From: Euryarchaeota archaeon UBA495
GTDB taxonomy: Archaea; Thermoplasmatota; Poseidoniia; Poseidoniales; Poseidoniaceae
Direction: 5' to 3'
Assembly: GCA_002496845.1 (NCBI GenBank)
Contig: DALQ01000088.1
Location: 1-39,226 of the forward strand
Length of the DNA: 39,226 nucleotides
Numbering within the stretch: the first letter of the stretch is position 1; each line of letters starts with the position of its first letter. Positions 9,201 through 17,327 of this stretch are shown in pieces. The notes below the pieces were generated by a model. That model was not told the origin of the DNA and did no database searches. It saw only the letters and a list, made by a program, of their open reading frames with translations. A program made the position numbers and the translations under genes.

Positions 9201-9300
9201 CATGTTGGCCAATAAATTGGGCTTGGGTCGCACAAGCGCGCCAGTGGACGACGTCGTTTACGATGCGGTCGTCGTTGAACGTTCAGGCGACGCGTGGTAA
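6274..9300 (+). CDS. RND-superfamily (MMPL/HAE3-type) membrane exporter
   Basis: A 1008-residue protein from the ATG at 6274; a second ATG at 6358 is possible. The frame is open far upstream, but that part is antisense to valS and looks unnatural. Layout: a charged cytoplasmic N-terminus, TM1 near residues 70-92, a large extracytoplasmic domain of about 270 residues, and a bundle of five TMs beginning near residue 370. A fully repeated half follows, with TM7 near 560, a second large loop and a final TM bundle. GVSYGLHITNRYAEE in the first half and GVGVDFSIHIANRIRE in the second are the paired TM4-type motifs of RND/MMPL proteins (the GxxxDYxxF/H position). Such pumps use the proton gradient to move lipids, hydrophobic compounds or drugs outward. 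The substrate cannot be told. It diverges from valS. Confidence 0.88.
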   Translation: MGKEDGSAGGDASSEGRLSALRRAGRASMSRRASEVSGAVKSFDAKSAVDAMLDAPSSLKREWQRTGAVGVITRFPLLTVLAFFAMTLFFVSHSGFLDNTRFDRDPDSPALNVNGDMEVYLPDGSEVSALIAKVEEDWTTDVMVIYIESNKNNITDQRILQEISYVEETLNPYISDAELDDVIYILSLSTVIKEVNSSAPRVRTALIEELGESACPPDTDDCVSRTAAQALNEVLATTDVGARAIPTQGTIDLIVREMYEDDGSPTPGLDKLARNTNPCTLPGGLCDNEEDSLLDRAVMAIAVTENKPAKEIIEETQGQLDEISTKKRPCLYDANGDPNAEAGLCTWDDLGLNMTLTGPVPITNAVTEFSFQLFWDIFPMAVVFVALGLFVFHCDLLQTGLTGIRPLQGIKVVSIAGLPTLCAVFWTMGILGWTNFEVTMTVIIVGPILLALGVSYGLHITNRYAEEAGTKEEKMRAALSSTGRAVFLSAVTTVIGFVSLVFTPMAPIQTVGIALSGGIVVVYVLTMFMVPNLTILLDLEKPKHPPLAAFNVVVEVPVRRSSWVLAVFFVFILISATIGQMNVEENIDLLGMAPEDEQSVIKMKQYSEEFNAGQVGMVLVHANVTGNINDDDARNDDPASILEQIEVLETKINEVDNASAVSIVFLMKATGVAVSISGAPIAEFIDETPGIPEEVKDTATSLLNQEIIADASFWDVLTNPSQYNMPGDRQSQIFLLNVFYASITEETLRVFINENYDRTLILVDMPFIPVADTAVSVDEINVQAAAFAGPKGEYAEDITGVAATAIEVNELIVNSQWRSLAFAVVLTIITLAIVFRDVRYSLLTTSPVIATVALQWLVMWQLDVPLSLVTVMIGSILVGVGVDFSIHIANRIRELGGGIDAIRTAAVGTGMSLAEAATVTSLGMMTAYQIPIPEIKPFLTVILILLWVAAAGALVLLPAIFVALEKAGVATVGGRPMLANKLGLGRTSAPVDDVVYDAVVVERSGDAW

Positions 9301-9338
9301 AGCGAGGTTTCAATGACCGTGGGGGCTCCCCACGCCAC

Positions 9339-9824
9339 ATGAGGAACCTCTGGCTGATGAAGTCCGAACCTCACGTGTATTCCTACGAGGATTTGGTCGC
9401 TGACGGTCGGACCCATTGGGACGGCGTCAGGAACTATCAGGCCCGTAACATGATGCGTGACCAAATGAAGGTTGGAGACCTTGTCCTCTACTACCACTCG
9501 AACACCAAGCCTCCGCACGTGGCTGGCGTGGCTCGCGTGGCGAGGGAGGGTTACCCCGACCACACTGCCTTGGATTCGTCCTCGAAGTATTTCGATCCAA
9601 AAGCCACCGCGGACAACCCTCGATGGAGCATGGTTGACCTCGTGCCGGTCGCCGCTTGCCCCAGCATCGTCTCCCTTGAATCGATCAAATCCGATCCTGC
9701 GTTCGAAGGCATGCCGCTGATTCGTCGTGGACAACGTCTCTCCATTCAACCCGTCGAGGAGGACCATTTCCGCCGCGTGCTGATGTTGGCAGGTCTTGAT
9801 GCACACGACGTGATGGAGGAATGA
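9339..9824 (+). CDS. EVE-domain protein (THYN1/YTH-like fold)
   Basis: 161 residues, nearly all one EVE domain. The start at ATG 9339 (MRNLWLMKSEP) matches the usual N-terminus; a frame open from 9294 overlaps the end of the exporter gene. Signature segments are LWLMKSEP, THWDGVRNYQARNMMR, the VGDLVLYYHSN strand, YPDHTA, YFDPKA and PRWSMVDL. The family has a PUA-like fold with an aromatic pocket thought to read modified bases in DNA or RNA; the ligand here is unknown. It begins 39 bases after the exporter stop and its stop overlaps the aminotransferase start (ATGA), so it probably shares a transcript with the genes downstream. No restriction-modification genes lie nearby. Confidence 0.93.
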   Translation: MRNLWLMKSEPHVYSYEDLVADGRTHWDGVRNYQARNMMRDQMKVGDLVLYYHSNTKPPHVAGVARVAREGYPDHTALDSSSKYFDPKATADNPRWSMVDLVPVAACPSIVSLESIKSDPAFEGMPLIRRGQRLSIQPVEEDHFRRVLMLAGLDAHDVMEE

Positions 9825-11065
9825 AGGTGAGTCAGGATGACGTCAAGGCCGCTTCAAGGGCCTTGTCCATCGAGTACGCCATTCGAGACGTCGTGGTACC
9901 TGCAACCGTCCTTGAGTCCCACGGCCATGACATTCTGAAGCTCAACATTGGCGATCCCATCGCATATCCAGGTCTTCCAACGCCGGACCACATGGTTGAT
10001 GCATACGCCAACGCGGTGCGAGAAGGTCGAAACGGGTACTCCCCTTCCTACGGGATTCCGGCGCTGCGTGATGCGATTGCTGCTGATGAACGCGAGAAGG
10101 GATGGCCCGCGACGTCTGACGACATTTACGTCTGTCATGGTGTGACCGAGGCCCTGCAGATTTTGTTTGCTGGCGTGTTGGAAGAAGGCGATGTCGTGCT
10201 TGCTCCAGGGCCTCACTATCCGCCTTACATGGCCTACCCGCAGATGTACGGTGCGCACACGACGGAGTACCGTCTTGACCCAAACGACGGTTGGAGGATT
10301 GATCTGGCTGATCTTGAATCCAAAATGAACGACTCCGTTCGTTTTGTCGTTCTGATCAATCCCAACAACCCCACCGGGAACGTGGCCACCCCTGAGGAGG
10401 TGGATGCCGTGCTTCGCATCGTGGAGGATTGGCCCCAATGCATGGTCATCGCAGACGAGATTTACGATGGCCTGGACTTCACCGGACACCACGTCTCGGT
10501 GGCCAGCCGGTCAGACCGTGTGCCCGTGGTGACCCTCAACGGTGTTTCGAAGGTGTATTTTGCTCCGGGGTGGCGCATCGGATGGTTCGGTCTTCACGAC
10601 CCTCAGAATCGTTTGGGATCCGTCAGGGAGGCTTTGGAACGCCTGCTTCGGTCACGTCTGTGTGCGTCAACGCCCGCACAGCAAGGCTACTTGGCAGGAC
10701 TGACCGGCGATCGTTCGTGGATGGGGCCTTACGCCGAGCGGGTCAAACTCCAGCGTCAGCGGTGTCTGGACCGCATTGAGGGCATCGAAGGCATGGAAGT
10801 TGAAGCACCTGGAGGTGCTTTCTACATGTTCGTTCGTTTGACTGATCCTGCTTGGGTGGCCAACGACAAGCAATTCGTTCTGGATTTGTTGCATGAAGAA
10901 CACGTGCTGCTTGTGCATGGAAGCGGCTTCAGTCCTGAGCGTGGTCGTGGTCACGTTCGTTTGGTCTATTTGGCTGACGTGGAGGTGTTGGACGAGGGCT
11001 TTGACAGGATTGAGCGATTTTTGAAGCGACACAGAAGCCGTTCCAAGACGGAGATGGATTCTTGA
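9821..11065 (+). CDS. PLP-dependent class I/II aminotransferase (AlaA/AspC-like)
   Basis: A 414-residue fold-type I aminotransferase. It starts at ATG 9821, overlapping the EVE stop by four bases. Visible motifs are LNIGDPIAYPGLPTP near the N-terminus, NGYSPSYGIPALRDAIA, the substrate-carboxylate region NPNNPTGNV, ADEIYDGLDF with the Asp that contacts the PLP ring nitrogen, and VSKVYFAPGWRIGW containing the Schiff-base lysine. GGAFYMFV near the C-terminus is also typical. Archaeal proteins of this shape act on alanine, aspartate or aromatic amino acids with 2-oxoglutarate. The archaeal alanine/glutamate:pyruvate type seems closest, but I cannot fix the substrate by eye. It is translationally coupled to the EVE gene and followed at once by a large membrane protein. 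Confidence 0.9.
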   Translation: MKVSQDDVKAASRALSIEYAIRDVVVPATVLESHGHDILKLNIGDPIAYPGLPTPDHMVDAYANAVREGRNGYSPSYGIPALRDAIAADEREKGWPATSDDIYVCHGVTEALQILFAGVLEEGDVVLAPGPHYPPYMAYPQMYGAHTTEYRLDPNDGWRIDLADLESKMNDSVRFVVLINPNNPTGNVATPEEVDAVLRIVEDWPQCMVIADEIYDGLDFTGHHVSVASRSDRVPVVTLNGVSKVYFAPGWRIGWFGLHDPQNRLGSVREALERLLRSRLCASTPAQQGYLAGLTGDRSWMGPYAERVKLQRQRCLDRIEGIEGMEVEAPGGAFYMFVRLTDPAWVANDKQFVLDLLHEEHVLLVHGSGFSPERGRGHVRLVYLADVEVLDEGFDRIERFLKRHRSRSKTEMDS

Positions 11066-11088
11066 GCAGGACCATTTCAGGTCAGAGC

Positions 11089-14000
11089 ATGAACCGGGCC
11101 TTGGCGATTTTGTTCGCTTCGGTTTGGTTCCTGCCAACCGCTGCAGCAGAAGTGGTCATCGTTCAACCCAGTGAGCCCAGCGCGGAGTTGGCAATTCCAT
11201 TGACCATCGCCGTCATTTCCGCCTTGCTGCTCTGGCGTTGGTTCGTACCACGCCAACTTGCGTCCCTCCAGGTGGCCTTCGAAATTGAGGACGACCTCTA
11301 CGAAGTGCACCGAATTTCCAGGACCGTCGTTGAAGCGCGGGAATTGCTCAGTGTCCGGGAAGTCCGGAAAGGAGCCCTTCTGTACATGATGGGGATGACC
11401 GGTATTTTGCTGCTCATCGCTGAATTGATGTTTGATCCAAAGACCTTCTATCAGCCCAACCTCTACCTTATCGGCGTCTTGGTCGGCCTTCCTATCGTCG
11501 TGTCTCCATGGGAGACCCTGAATGCTCAGCTGATTGGGGTTGGGAAAGCCAACATCAAGGCAGGATTTGCGTCTCGCCTTGGACGATTTACCACCTTGCC
11601 GTTGCTGATTGCAGCCCTCTTGGCCACCGTCATCCTTGGGTTGCAGTTGGAGGGTCAAGTGACGCCACAATGGATTGCGATTTCGATGCTCGTCTTCATG
11701 GGGCCGACCATCATCGCCTACGGTCGAATCATGGGTGCGTCATGGAACGTGTTGTTGCTGAACAAATGGCGTTCCTTCCGTGGACATACCACCGCCATTG
11801 ACCCCGAAACCCCACGCTTCGTCAACCGCCTTGTGGCGGTGATCCTTGTGTTGTTCCTGTTCACGATGCCTCTGACCGCCTTGAACGGCATCGTCACGGT
11901 GATCTACGTGATCACCGTTGAACCTTCAAACACGGAAGCGATGCTCAACTACGGTGGCATCATCGGCTATTCGATTTACACAAACATCGACCTCATCATG
12001 GAAATCGTCGGTCAGTTGGAAGCGCTCAAGAGCCTCCCTCAGGTGCTTTCGCTTTACCTCTCACTGAACGTCGCCATCGTCGGACTGGCGTTCATTTTCG
12101 AACTGACGCGCAACCTGTTGCTCGGTGGGCAATCCTTCGGTGGTACCTTCGGCGTGCAACTTGCTCCGCCTCGGGACATCCGAAGCGAAGTCGGCGTTCG
12201 TGGGAAATTGGTGGCCTTTTGCTTCGCAGGCTTTTCGGGCTACACCGTTCTTCTTCTCCTCTTGGTGTGCTACAAGGAATTCGGCGACGTCATGCCGTAC
12301 ACGGATTGGTTGAACAGCCAAGATTTCGATGAAGAGATGCGTTTGTTGACGACGTGGATGTTCATCGCTGTGGGTCAAACCATCTTCATGCTCACATGGC
12401 TTGCGTCCATCAGCCAATTTGGCCGTCTTCGCGGCCTTCGTTTCGACATTGACCCAGACCGTCGTCGGGACGGTGCAGTCATGCTCACGGAAGGCAACGC
12501 CCTTCGCATGATGATCGACAAAGCGGCTCAGAACGACGATTTGGACATGCTCCGCCGTCTTCAAAACGCAGAATACACCGACGACGAGGCCCTCATTCGA
12601 CATGAAAAAGCCCGGGCCAGAATGTGGGAATTGGCGCTGCGCGGGTTGTGGCCTCAGGCCTCCGAGGAGGCCAAGAAAGTCCTCGCGCAATCCGGTGGGG
12701 ACGACGACGAATCACGCTTGCTGCTGGCGGTGTCTTACCTTGCAAGCCGACGTCTGGATGCCGCTCGTGAGGCACTCTATGGTCTGGAGCAGCCGGAAGG
12801 GTACGACGAGCCTGAACTCATTTCGTTCCTGTGCGAATGGTTGGACCCATGGCACGGACGCGTGGATGAAGACGACATCTGGGATTGGGAAAACAATTCC
12901 ACAATCGACCACCTTCAGGACATGATGAAGATGCTCGAGTATTGGGACCCCAATCCTGACACCATGAACCGTCACGACGACCGTCTTTCTCGTATTGGTC
13001 GCATTTCTCGTGTTGCCCTCCTGAGGGCACAACGTCGCCACAAGGAGGCCCTCGAGCTCGCTCTCGATTGCGTTCGGTCCGACCCCACGGGCGTGCGCCC
13101 TCGTATTGCTGTCACGTTGTGTCTTCTCGACCAAGGGCGATGGCATGAAGCCCGGACGGTGCTCGATGAGCTGAACACGAGCGATCCATCGGACCCCCGC
13201 GTGAAGGGACTGATGGCACTGATGGGCCACCACCCTGACATGGACGAATTTGAGGTCTCCATGGCCATGGAACCGAGAGCGAAAGGCCGGAACTACCTCG
13301 ATGAAGCCCCCATCAATCCGATGGCAGGAGCCCTGATTCGAGGCGGGTTGGACGAAGCCCTGACCGCCAACGCACTCATTGTTGCCCACGAGGCCGTGCG
13401 TAGAGCGGTGGGTCCAACCCTTCGGGTCTCCCCCATCACCTACCTGGTTCACCTCGGCCTGATTCTGCCGCTTTGGGGCATGGGTGCAGCCTACTTGGCC
13501 ACGCTTCGCGGGACGACCGTCGGCGTTGGTGCCGCCATCGCACTGGGTGGATTGCACCTGATGTACCTCCGGTTGTTGCAGCAACAACGCCACTTGGTCA
13601 AGCAACGTGACCAGCGCCTGATGATCGAATTGGGTCGCCGTTTGAAACGGAAGAAAGCCGTTCCGACGGAAGGCAACACCCCGATTGGGACCCACCTCAT
13701 TTTGACGGGTCTCTTGGTGACCGTCAACGGTGTCGTTCTCGACATTGGTCTGCCAGCGTGGTTGGCGGCTCGAAACGAAGCTTCGCCCGAACGCTCGATT
13801 CAAGCACGCCTCAAGCGGAGGGCCGCCAAGATGGACCGTGCAAAATCTCCTCGGACCAAGCCTCTTGGCCGTGGATGGTGGCTCAAGCGCGAAGATCCCA
13901 CGGGCGGAGAGCCAGCCCTCGATGCACTGATCGGGCCATCAGCCTACCGCGGGCGGGCTGCCGCTGAAGGCTTGAAGCAGAAACTCGGTGGGTCCATCAG

Positions 14001-14112
14001 CGGCGGACCGGCTCGACGTCTGTCGGTTGCAGAACTCGACATGGTGGGTCGAGGTGCGCCCATGAACACACGGAAATCCGAACGATTCCCGGGTTCAGGT
14101 CGTCCTCGTTGA
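11089..14112 (+). CDS. Large multi-pass membrane protein with soluble helical-repeat domain
   Basis: 1007 residues from the ATG at 11089; a TTG at 11062 overlapping the aminotransferase stop is an alternative. I do not recognise the family. The N-terminus looks like a signal peptide or first TM (ending FLPTAAAE). Around ten hydrophobic segments follow up to about residue 460, including LLIAELMF, LPLLIAALLATVILG, ISMLVFMGPTIIAYG and LVAVILVLFLFTMPLTAL. A soluble region of about 300 residues (roughly 465-770) is rich in Ala/Leu/Arg helices with TPR-like spacing (LALDCVRSDPTGVRPRIAVTLCLLDQGRW). Further TMs follow near 790-830 and 880. The C-terminal tail of about 100 residues is basic and probably cytoplasmic. 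The composition fits a scaffold in the membrane. It is the last gene of the run that begins with the EVE gene. Confidence 0.75.
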   Translation: MNRALAILFASVWFLPTAAAEVVIVQPSEPSAELAIPLTIAVISALLLWRWFVPRQLASLQVAFEIEDDLYEVHRISRTVVEARELLSVREVRKGALLYMMGMTGILLLIAELMFDPKTFYQPNLYLIGVLVGLPIVVSPWETLNAQLIGVGKANIKAGFASRLGRFTTLPLLIAALLATVILGLQLEGQVTPQWIAISMLVFMGPTIIAYGRIMGASWNVLLLNKWRSFRGHTTAIDPETPRFVNRLVAVILVLFLFTMPLTALNGIVTVIYVITVEPSNTEAMLNYGGIIGYSIYTNIDLIMEIVGQLEALKSLPQVLSLYLSLNVAIVGLAFIFELTRNLLLGGQSFGGTFGVQLAPPRDIRSEVGVRGKLVAFCFAGFSGYTVLLLLLVCYKEFGDVMPYTDWLNSQDFDEEMRLLTTWMFIAVGQTIFMLTWLASISQFGRLRGLRFDIDPDRRRDGAVMLTEGNALRMMIDKAAQNDDLDMLRRLQNAEYTDDEALIRHEKARARMWELALRGLWPQASEEAKKVLAQSGGDDDESRLLLAVSYLASRRLDAAREALYGLEQPEGYDEPELISFLCEWLDPWHGRVDEDDIWDWENNSTIDHLQDMMKMLEYWDPNPDTMNRHDDRLSRIGRISRVALLRAQRRHKEALELALDCVRSDPTGVRPRIAVTLCLLDQGRWHEARTVLDELNTSDPSDPRVKGLMALMGHHPDMDEFEVSMAMEPRAKGRNYLDEAPINPMAGALIRGGLDEALTANALIVAHEAVRRAVGPTLRVSPITYLVHLGLILPLWGMGAAYLATLRGTTVGVGAAIALGGLHLMYLRLLQQQRHLVKQRDQRLMIELGRRLKRKKAVPTEGNTPIGTHLILTGLLVTVNGVVLDIGLPAWLAARNEASPERSIQARLKRRAAKMDRAKSPRTKPLGRGWWLKREDPTGGEPALDALIGPSAYRGRAAAEGLKQKLGGSISGGPARRLSVAELDMVGRGAPMNTRKSERFPGSGRPR

Positions 14113-14166
14113 TGCCGTCCGAACGCCGCGACGTCCCTCGTTTTGGCTCGCACAAGGCACGTCAAA

Positions 14167-14174
14167 TTCTATAA
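14167..14174 (+). promoter_or_regulatory. Archaeal TATA box
   Basis: The AT-rich octamer TTCTATAA stands out in a GC-rich stretch between two genes and is preceded by an A-rich BRE-like sequence. Archaeal transcription usually starts about 25 bases downstream, near 14196-14200. That would give a leader of about 12 bases before the ATG at 14211 and would exclude a GTG at 14178 as the start. Confidence 0.6.
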
Positions 14175-14210
14175 CCGGTGCGACGCACGGAAGAAACCGG
14201 GGTCTTAGCC

Positions 14211-17200
14211 ATGGCCATGAATCACAACCAGATGGCGTACGTCGCCATCATCACGACGCTCATTTTTGGCTCCTTGTTCGTTGGTATCAGCGGCTTCTGG
14301 CAAACCAACGAACGGGTCGGCGACTTCGAAAGCGCAGCGCAAGAGGACATCTTTGGCGAAGGGACCGAGTCTGTGGAGACCCTCGACTCCGACGGCGACG
14401 GTCTGCCTGACACCCTCGAACAAACCCAATACGGGACGCTCATCGATGACCCGGACACCGACGGTGACGGGATGTCCGACGGGTGGGAAGTGGCCCACGG
14501 GCTCAACCCACTCGACAACGGCGAATCCGACGACATCACGTTGGACCCAAGCGAAGCAGACACCGAGGACGCGATCAAAAAGAACGAGACAGACGCTTGG
14601 CCAGACCCAAATCAGGGACCGAACGGTGACCCTGACCGCGATGGTCTGACCAACACGGTGGAACAGGAACTTGGAACCGACCCCCAACGTGCTGACACCG
14701 ACAACGACGGCCTCAACGACCGATGGGAATCACTCTACTCCACCGAAGTCACCACCGTCGGTGGCGTCGTGACCCTCTTTGACCCACTCCGAGGAAACTG
14801 GGACTGTTTGCTCCTCGATGCTGGCACCGAAGAGGCCCTCGAAGACTACTACGACGACGATGAAACCACGCCGTCATGGGATGATTTGGCCAACTCCGAA
14901 GACAAGCATTCCTGCGACAGCGTGCTCGACACAGACTCGGACGGCCTTCCAAACTGGCTCGAAGAGAACTACGGCACGGACCCCACGTCCCGAGACTCCG
15001 ACATGGACTTGATCGACGACATCGTTGAGGTGTCATCGGTGCTCGTCAACCTGTTCGTCGGAACCGGCGAGGAATGCAACGTGGCGCTTGTGCAATCCAT
15101 CGATCGCGTCGCTCCTTTCCAGACCATGGACGATGCCTGGTTCCTTGGTGACATGGACGGCGACGGCCTTCTGAACGGACCTTCTGACTGGGACACCGAC
15201 GGCGACGGAATGCCCGACGGCTTCGAGTACTGCTATTCGCACCTCGTGGATCTCGCTGATGAGAAGGCGAGCAACTCCGGGCTCGACAATTCGATGCTCC
15301 TCAACCCCGCCAACGCTTCGGATGCCTACGGCGACTGGGACGAAGACGGCCTCAACAACCTTGAGGAATACCTCGTGGCCGAGAATTTCGGCCCGACCAA
15401 TTTCACTTCTCCATGGAGGATTGACACCGACCTTGACGACATGCCTGACGGATGGGAGTCCAGCAACGGTCTGAATCCACGCGATGGAACCAACGGCGAC
15501 GATGACCCGGACCGTGATGGCTGGGACGCTGATGGCGATGGGGCTGTGGTGTATGCGTCCTTGGTGAACAGCGTCACCGTGATCGGCGTTGACGTTGACT
15601 TGGACGACTGGGTCATCGCCAACCAAACCGTTGCACGCGGGCAAATCACCCTCGCTGGTGGCAACAAGCAAACCGTGGTGATCGGCTCCCCTGTCGACGG
15701 CTATGTCTACGACATTCACGTGCAAGTTGGAGACATCATCGAATCTCGGCTCGACGTTTGGATGGACATCGTCGAACCAGAAGAGCAATTCACGAACCTG
15801 ATGGAATACAACGCTCGCGACAAAGACGGTGACGGAATTGCGGAAGGTCGTTCCACCAACCCGCTGGTGGCTGACACCGACGGTGATGGACTCCGTGACG
15901 GGATCGAAGTCATGGGCTGGGAAATTTTGGTGGTCAACATTGGTGTTCAACGCGTCAAGGTGACCAGCGATCCTGGACTCTACGACACCGACGCAGACGG
16001 CCTCTCGGACTTTGTTGAATTCAGCGAACTCTGTGACACCGGAAGCAACGCATCGAACCCAGACACCGACGGTGACGGTCTTGGAGACCAAGCCGAGGCC
16101 CTCTCCGGCTTCATGTGGGAAGGTGAATCCTACTTCACGGACGCATGCATGTTTGACACCGACAACGATGGTTTGGAAGACGGTGAGGAAGTCATCGCCG
16201 GTCAGGACAACTTCCTAACTCACGCGAACAACTCCGACACCGACGACGACGGTCTCAAGGACGGCAACGAAGTGTTGTTCGTCCCACGTCCCTTCCAAAA
16301 ATCGACCAATCCGCTGATCAACGACACGGATGGAGACGGGATGCTCGACGGTTGGGAAATGCAAGTGAAGTCCGCTGAAGACAACACGAACTCGCACAGC
16401 CTTTGGGTTGCCGCAAGCTCTTGGTCACGCCCCGGCTGTGAATCCACTCAATCCAACAACTGTCTGATGGAGCCCGGTGGCTACGTCTGGCAGAACTACC
16501 TCGGAGGCTTTGTGCTCGAAGCCAAGTACGAAGTCTGGGAGATGAACCTCAGCGGATTCAGCATCCCCTCGAACCCGTTGTGCGACGGATGTTCAGGACG
16601 TTGGGCATTGGACCCCTCACTCGATTCGTTGGCTGACGCGAACTACGACGTCGACAACGACTCGTTGATGAACTCCGCCGAAGCACCTGACCGTTGGAAC
16701 ACCAACCCGGTTGACGACGACACGGACGAGGATGAGTTGCCGGATGGTTGGGAAGTTCGCTACAGCCAACTCGCGCTTGAACGCGGTATTGTGGACAACC
16801 TGTCCATCGCTTCATCAGGTGCGCGAGGTGTGATGGACCCGTCCATGCAAGACAGCGATTTGGACGGCATCACCGACGGACAAGAAGATCCGGACCAGGA
16901 CGGCCTCAACCGCAGCGGTTTGGTGAAGAAGTACTGCCCAGGGTACGATGACCCGACGAACAGCCAGTGCCACATCAACCCTGACACTCCTGACGGTGTT
17001 CGGTTTTACGACAACCTCGAGAACTACACCAACTTCGAAGAATTCCAGAATGGAACCGATCCGGTCACGAACGACACAGACGGTGACGAGTGGAACGACG
17101 GCCCAGAAGTCTACTACCAAGACCACGACCAAGACGGCATGGCCACTGGATGGGAATACCACTTTGAATTCGATCCGTTCGATGCGGCAGACCGCATGGT

Positions 17201-17315
17201 CGACACCGACGGTGACGGACACGTCAACTACTGTGAATACAAGTGGGACACCAACCCAAGGAACCCCTTGTCGTTCCCAGGACAGGGTCAATTGTGCGAT
17301 CCATTCGCTGAGTGA
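14211..17315 (+). CDS. Giant membrane-anchored protein with Asp-rich Ca-binding (TSP type 3-like) repeats
   Basis: 1034 residues from the ATG at 14211; another ATG lies at 14217. The N-terminus has one hydrophobic segment (about residues 8-28, MAYVAIITTLIFGSLFVGIS) that acts as a signal anchor and keeps the rest outside. The outer part carries about two dozen DxDxDGxxD-type loops such as DSDGDGLPD, DTDGDGMSD and DTDNDGLED, often followed by a GWE or NPL element. These match thrombospondin type 3 and bacterial/archaeal calcium-binding repeats. Repeats are separated by inserts of 30-90 residues, including a biotin-lipoyl-like segment near residues 470-505 (GSPVDGYVYDIHVQVGD). It has its own TATA box. 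Its stop is 12 bases before the next gene's ATG, so the two surface proteins are probably co-expressed. The likely role is cell surface structure or adhesion, inferred from composition only. Confidence 0.85.
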   Translation: MAMNHNQMAYVAIITTLIFGSLFVGISGFWQTNERVGDFESAAQEDIFGEGTESVETLDSDGDGLPDTLEQTQYGTLIDDPDTDGDGMSDGWEVAHGLNPLDNGESDDITLDPSEADTEDAIKKNETDAWPDPNQGPNGDPDRDGLTNTVEQELGTDPQRADTDNDGLNDRWESLYSTEVTTVGGVVTLFDPLRGNWDCLLLDAGTEEALEDYYDDDETTPSWDDLANSEDKHSCDSVLDTDSDGLPNWLEENYGTDPTSRDSDMDLIDDIVEVSSVLVNLFVGTGEECNVALVQSIDRVAPFQTMDDAWFLGDMDGDGLLNGPSDWDTDGDGMPDGFEYCYSHLVDLADEKASNSGLDNSMLLNPANASDAYGDWDEDGLNNLEEYLVAENFGPTNFTSPWRIDTDLDDMPDGWESSNGLNPRDGTNGDDDPDRDGWDADGDGAVVYASLVNSVTVIGVDVDLDDWVIANQTVARGQITLAGGNKQTVVIGSPVDGYVYDIHVQVGDIIESRLDVWMDIVEPEEQFTNLMEYNARDKDGDGIAEGRSTNPLVADTDGDGLRDGIEVMGWEILVVNIGVQRVKVTSDPGLYDTDADGLSDFVEFSELCDTGSNASNPDTDGDGLGDQAEALSGFMWEGESYFTDACMFDTDNDGLEDGEEVIAGQDNFLTHANNSDTDDDGLKDGNEVLFVPRPFQKSTNPLINDTDGDGMLDGWEMQVKSAEDNTNSHSLWVAASSWSRPGCESTQSNNCLMEPGGYVWQNYLGGFVLEAKYEVWEMNLSGFSIPSNPLCDGCSGRWALDPSLDSLADANYDVDNDSLMNSAEAPDRWNTNPVDDDTDEDELPDGWEVRYSQLALERGIVDNLSIASSGARGVMDPSMQDSDLDGITDGQEDPDQDGLNRSGLVKKYCPGYDDPTNSQCHINPDTPDGVRFYDNLENYTNFEEFQNGTDPVTNDTDGDEWNDGPEVYYQDHDQDGMATGWEYHFEFDPFDAADRMVDTDGDGHVNYCEYKWDTNPRNPLSFPGQGQLCDPFAE

Positions 17316-17327
17316 GCAGGCGGCGTG

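Noticed and set aside
12712..13803. A 363-codon minus-strand frame inside the large membrane protein
   Set aside because: It is rich in His, Gln and Arg, typical of antisense shadows; the plus strand has coherent TMs and helices.
15033..16091. A 352-codon minus-strand frame inside the calcium-repeat gene
   Set aside because: The repeated GAC codons read in reverse give a Val-rich antisense frame; the repeats prove the plus strand.
14387..17230. Possible CRISPR-like periodicity in the repeat gene
   Set aside because: The repeats are coding DxDxDG loops of variable spacing and sequence, not identical repeats with unique spacers.
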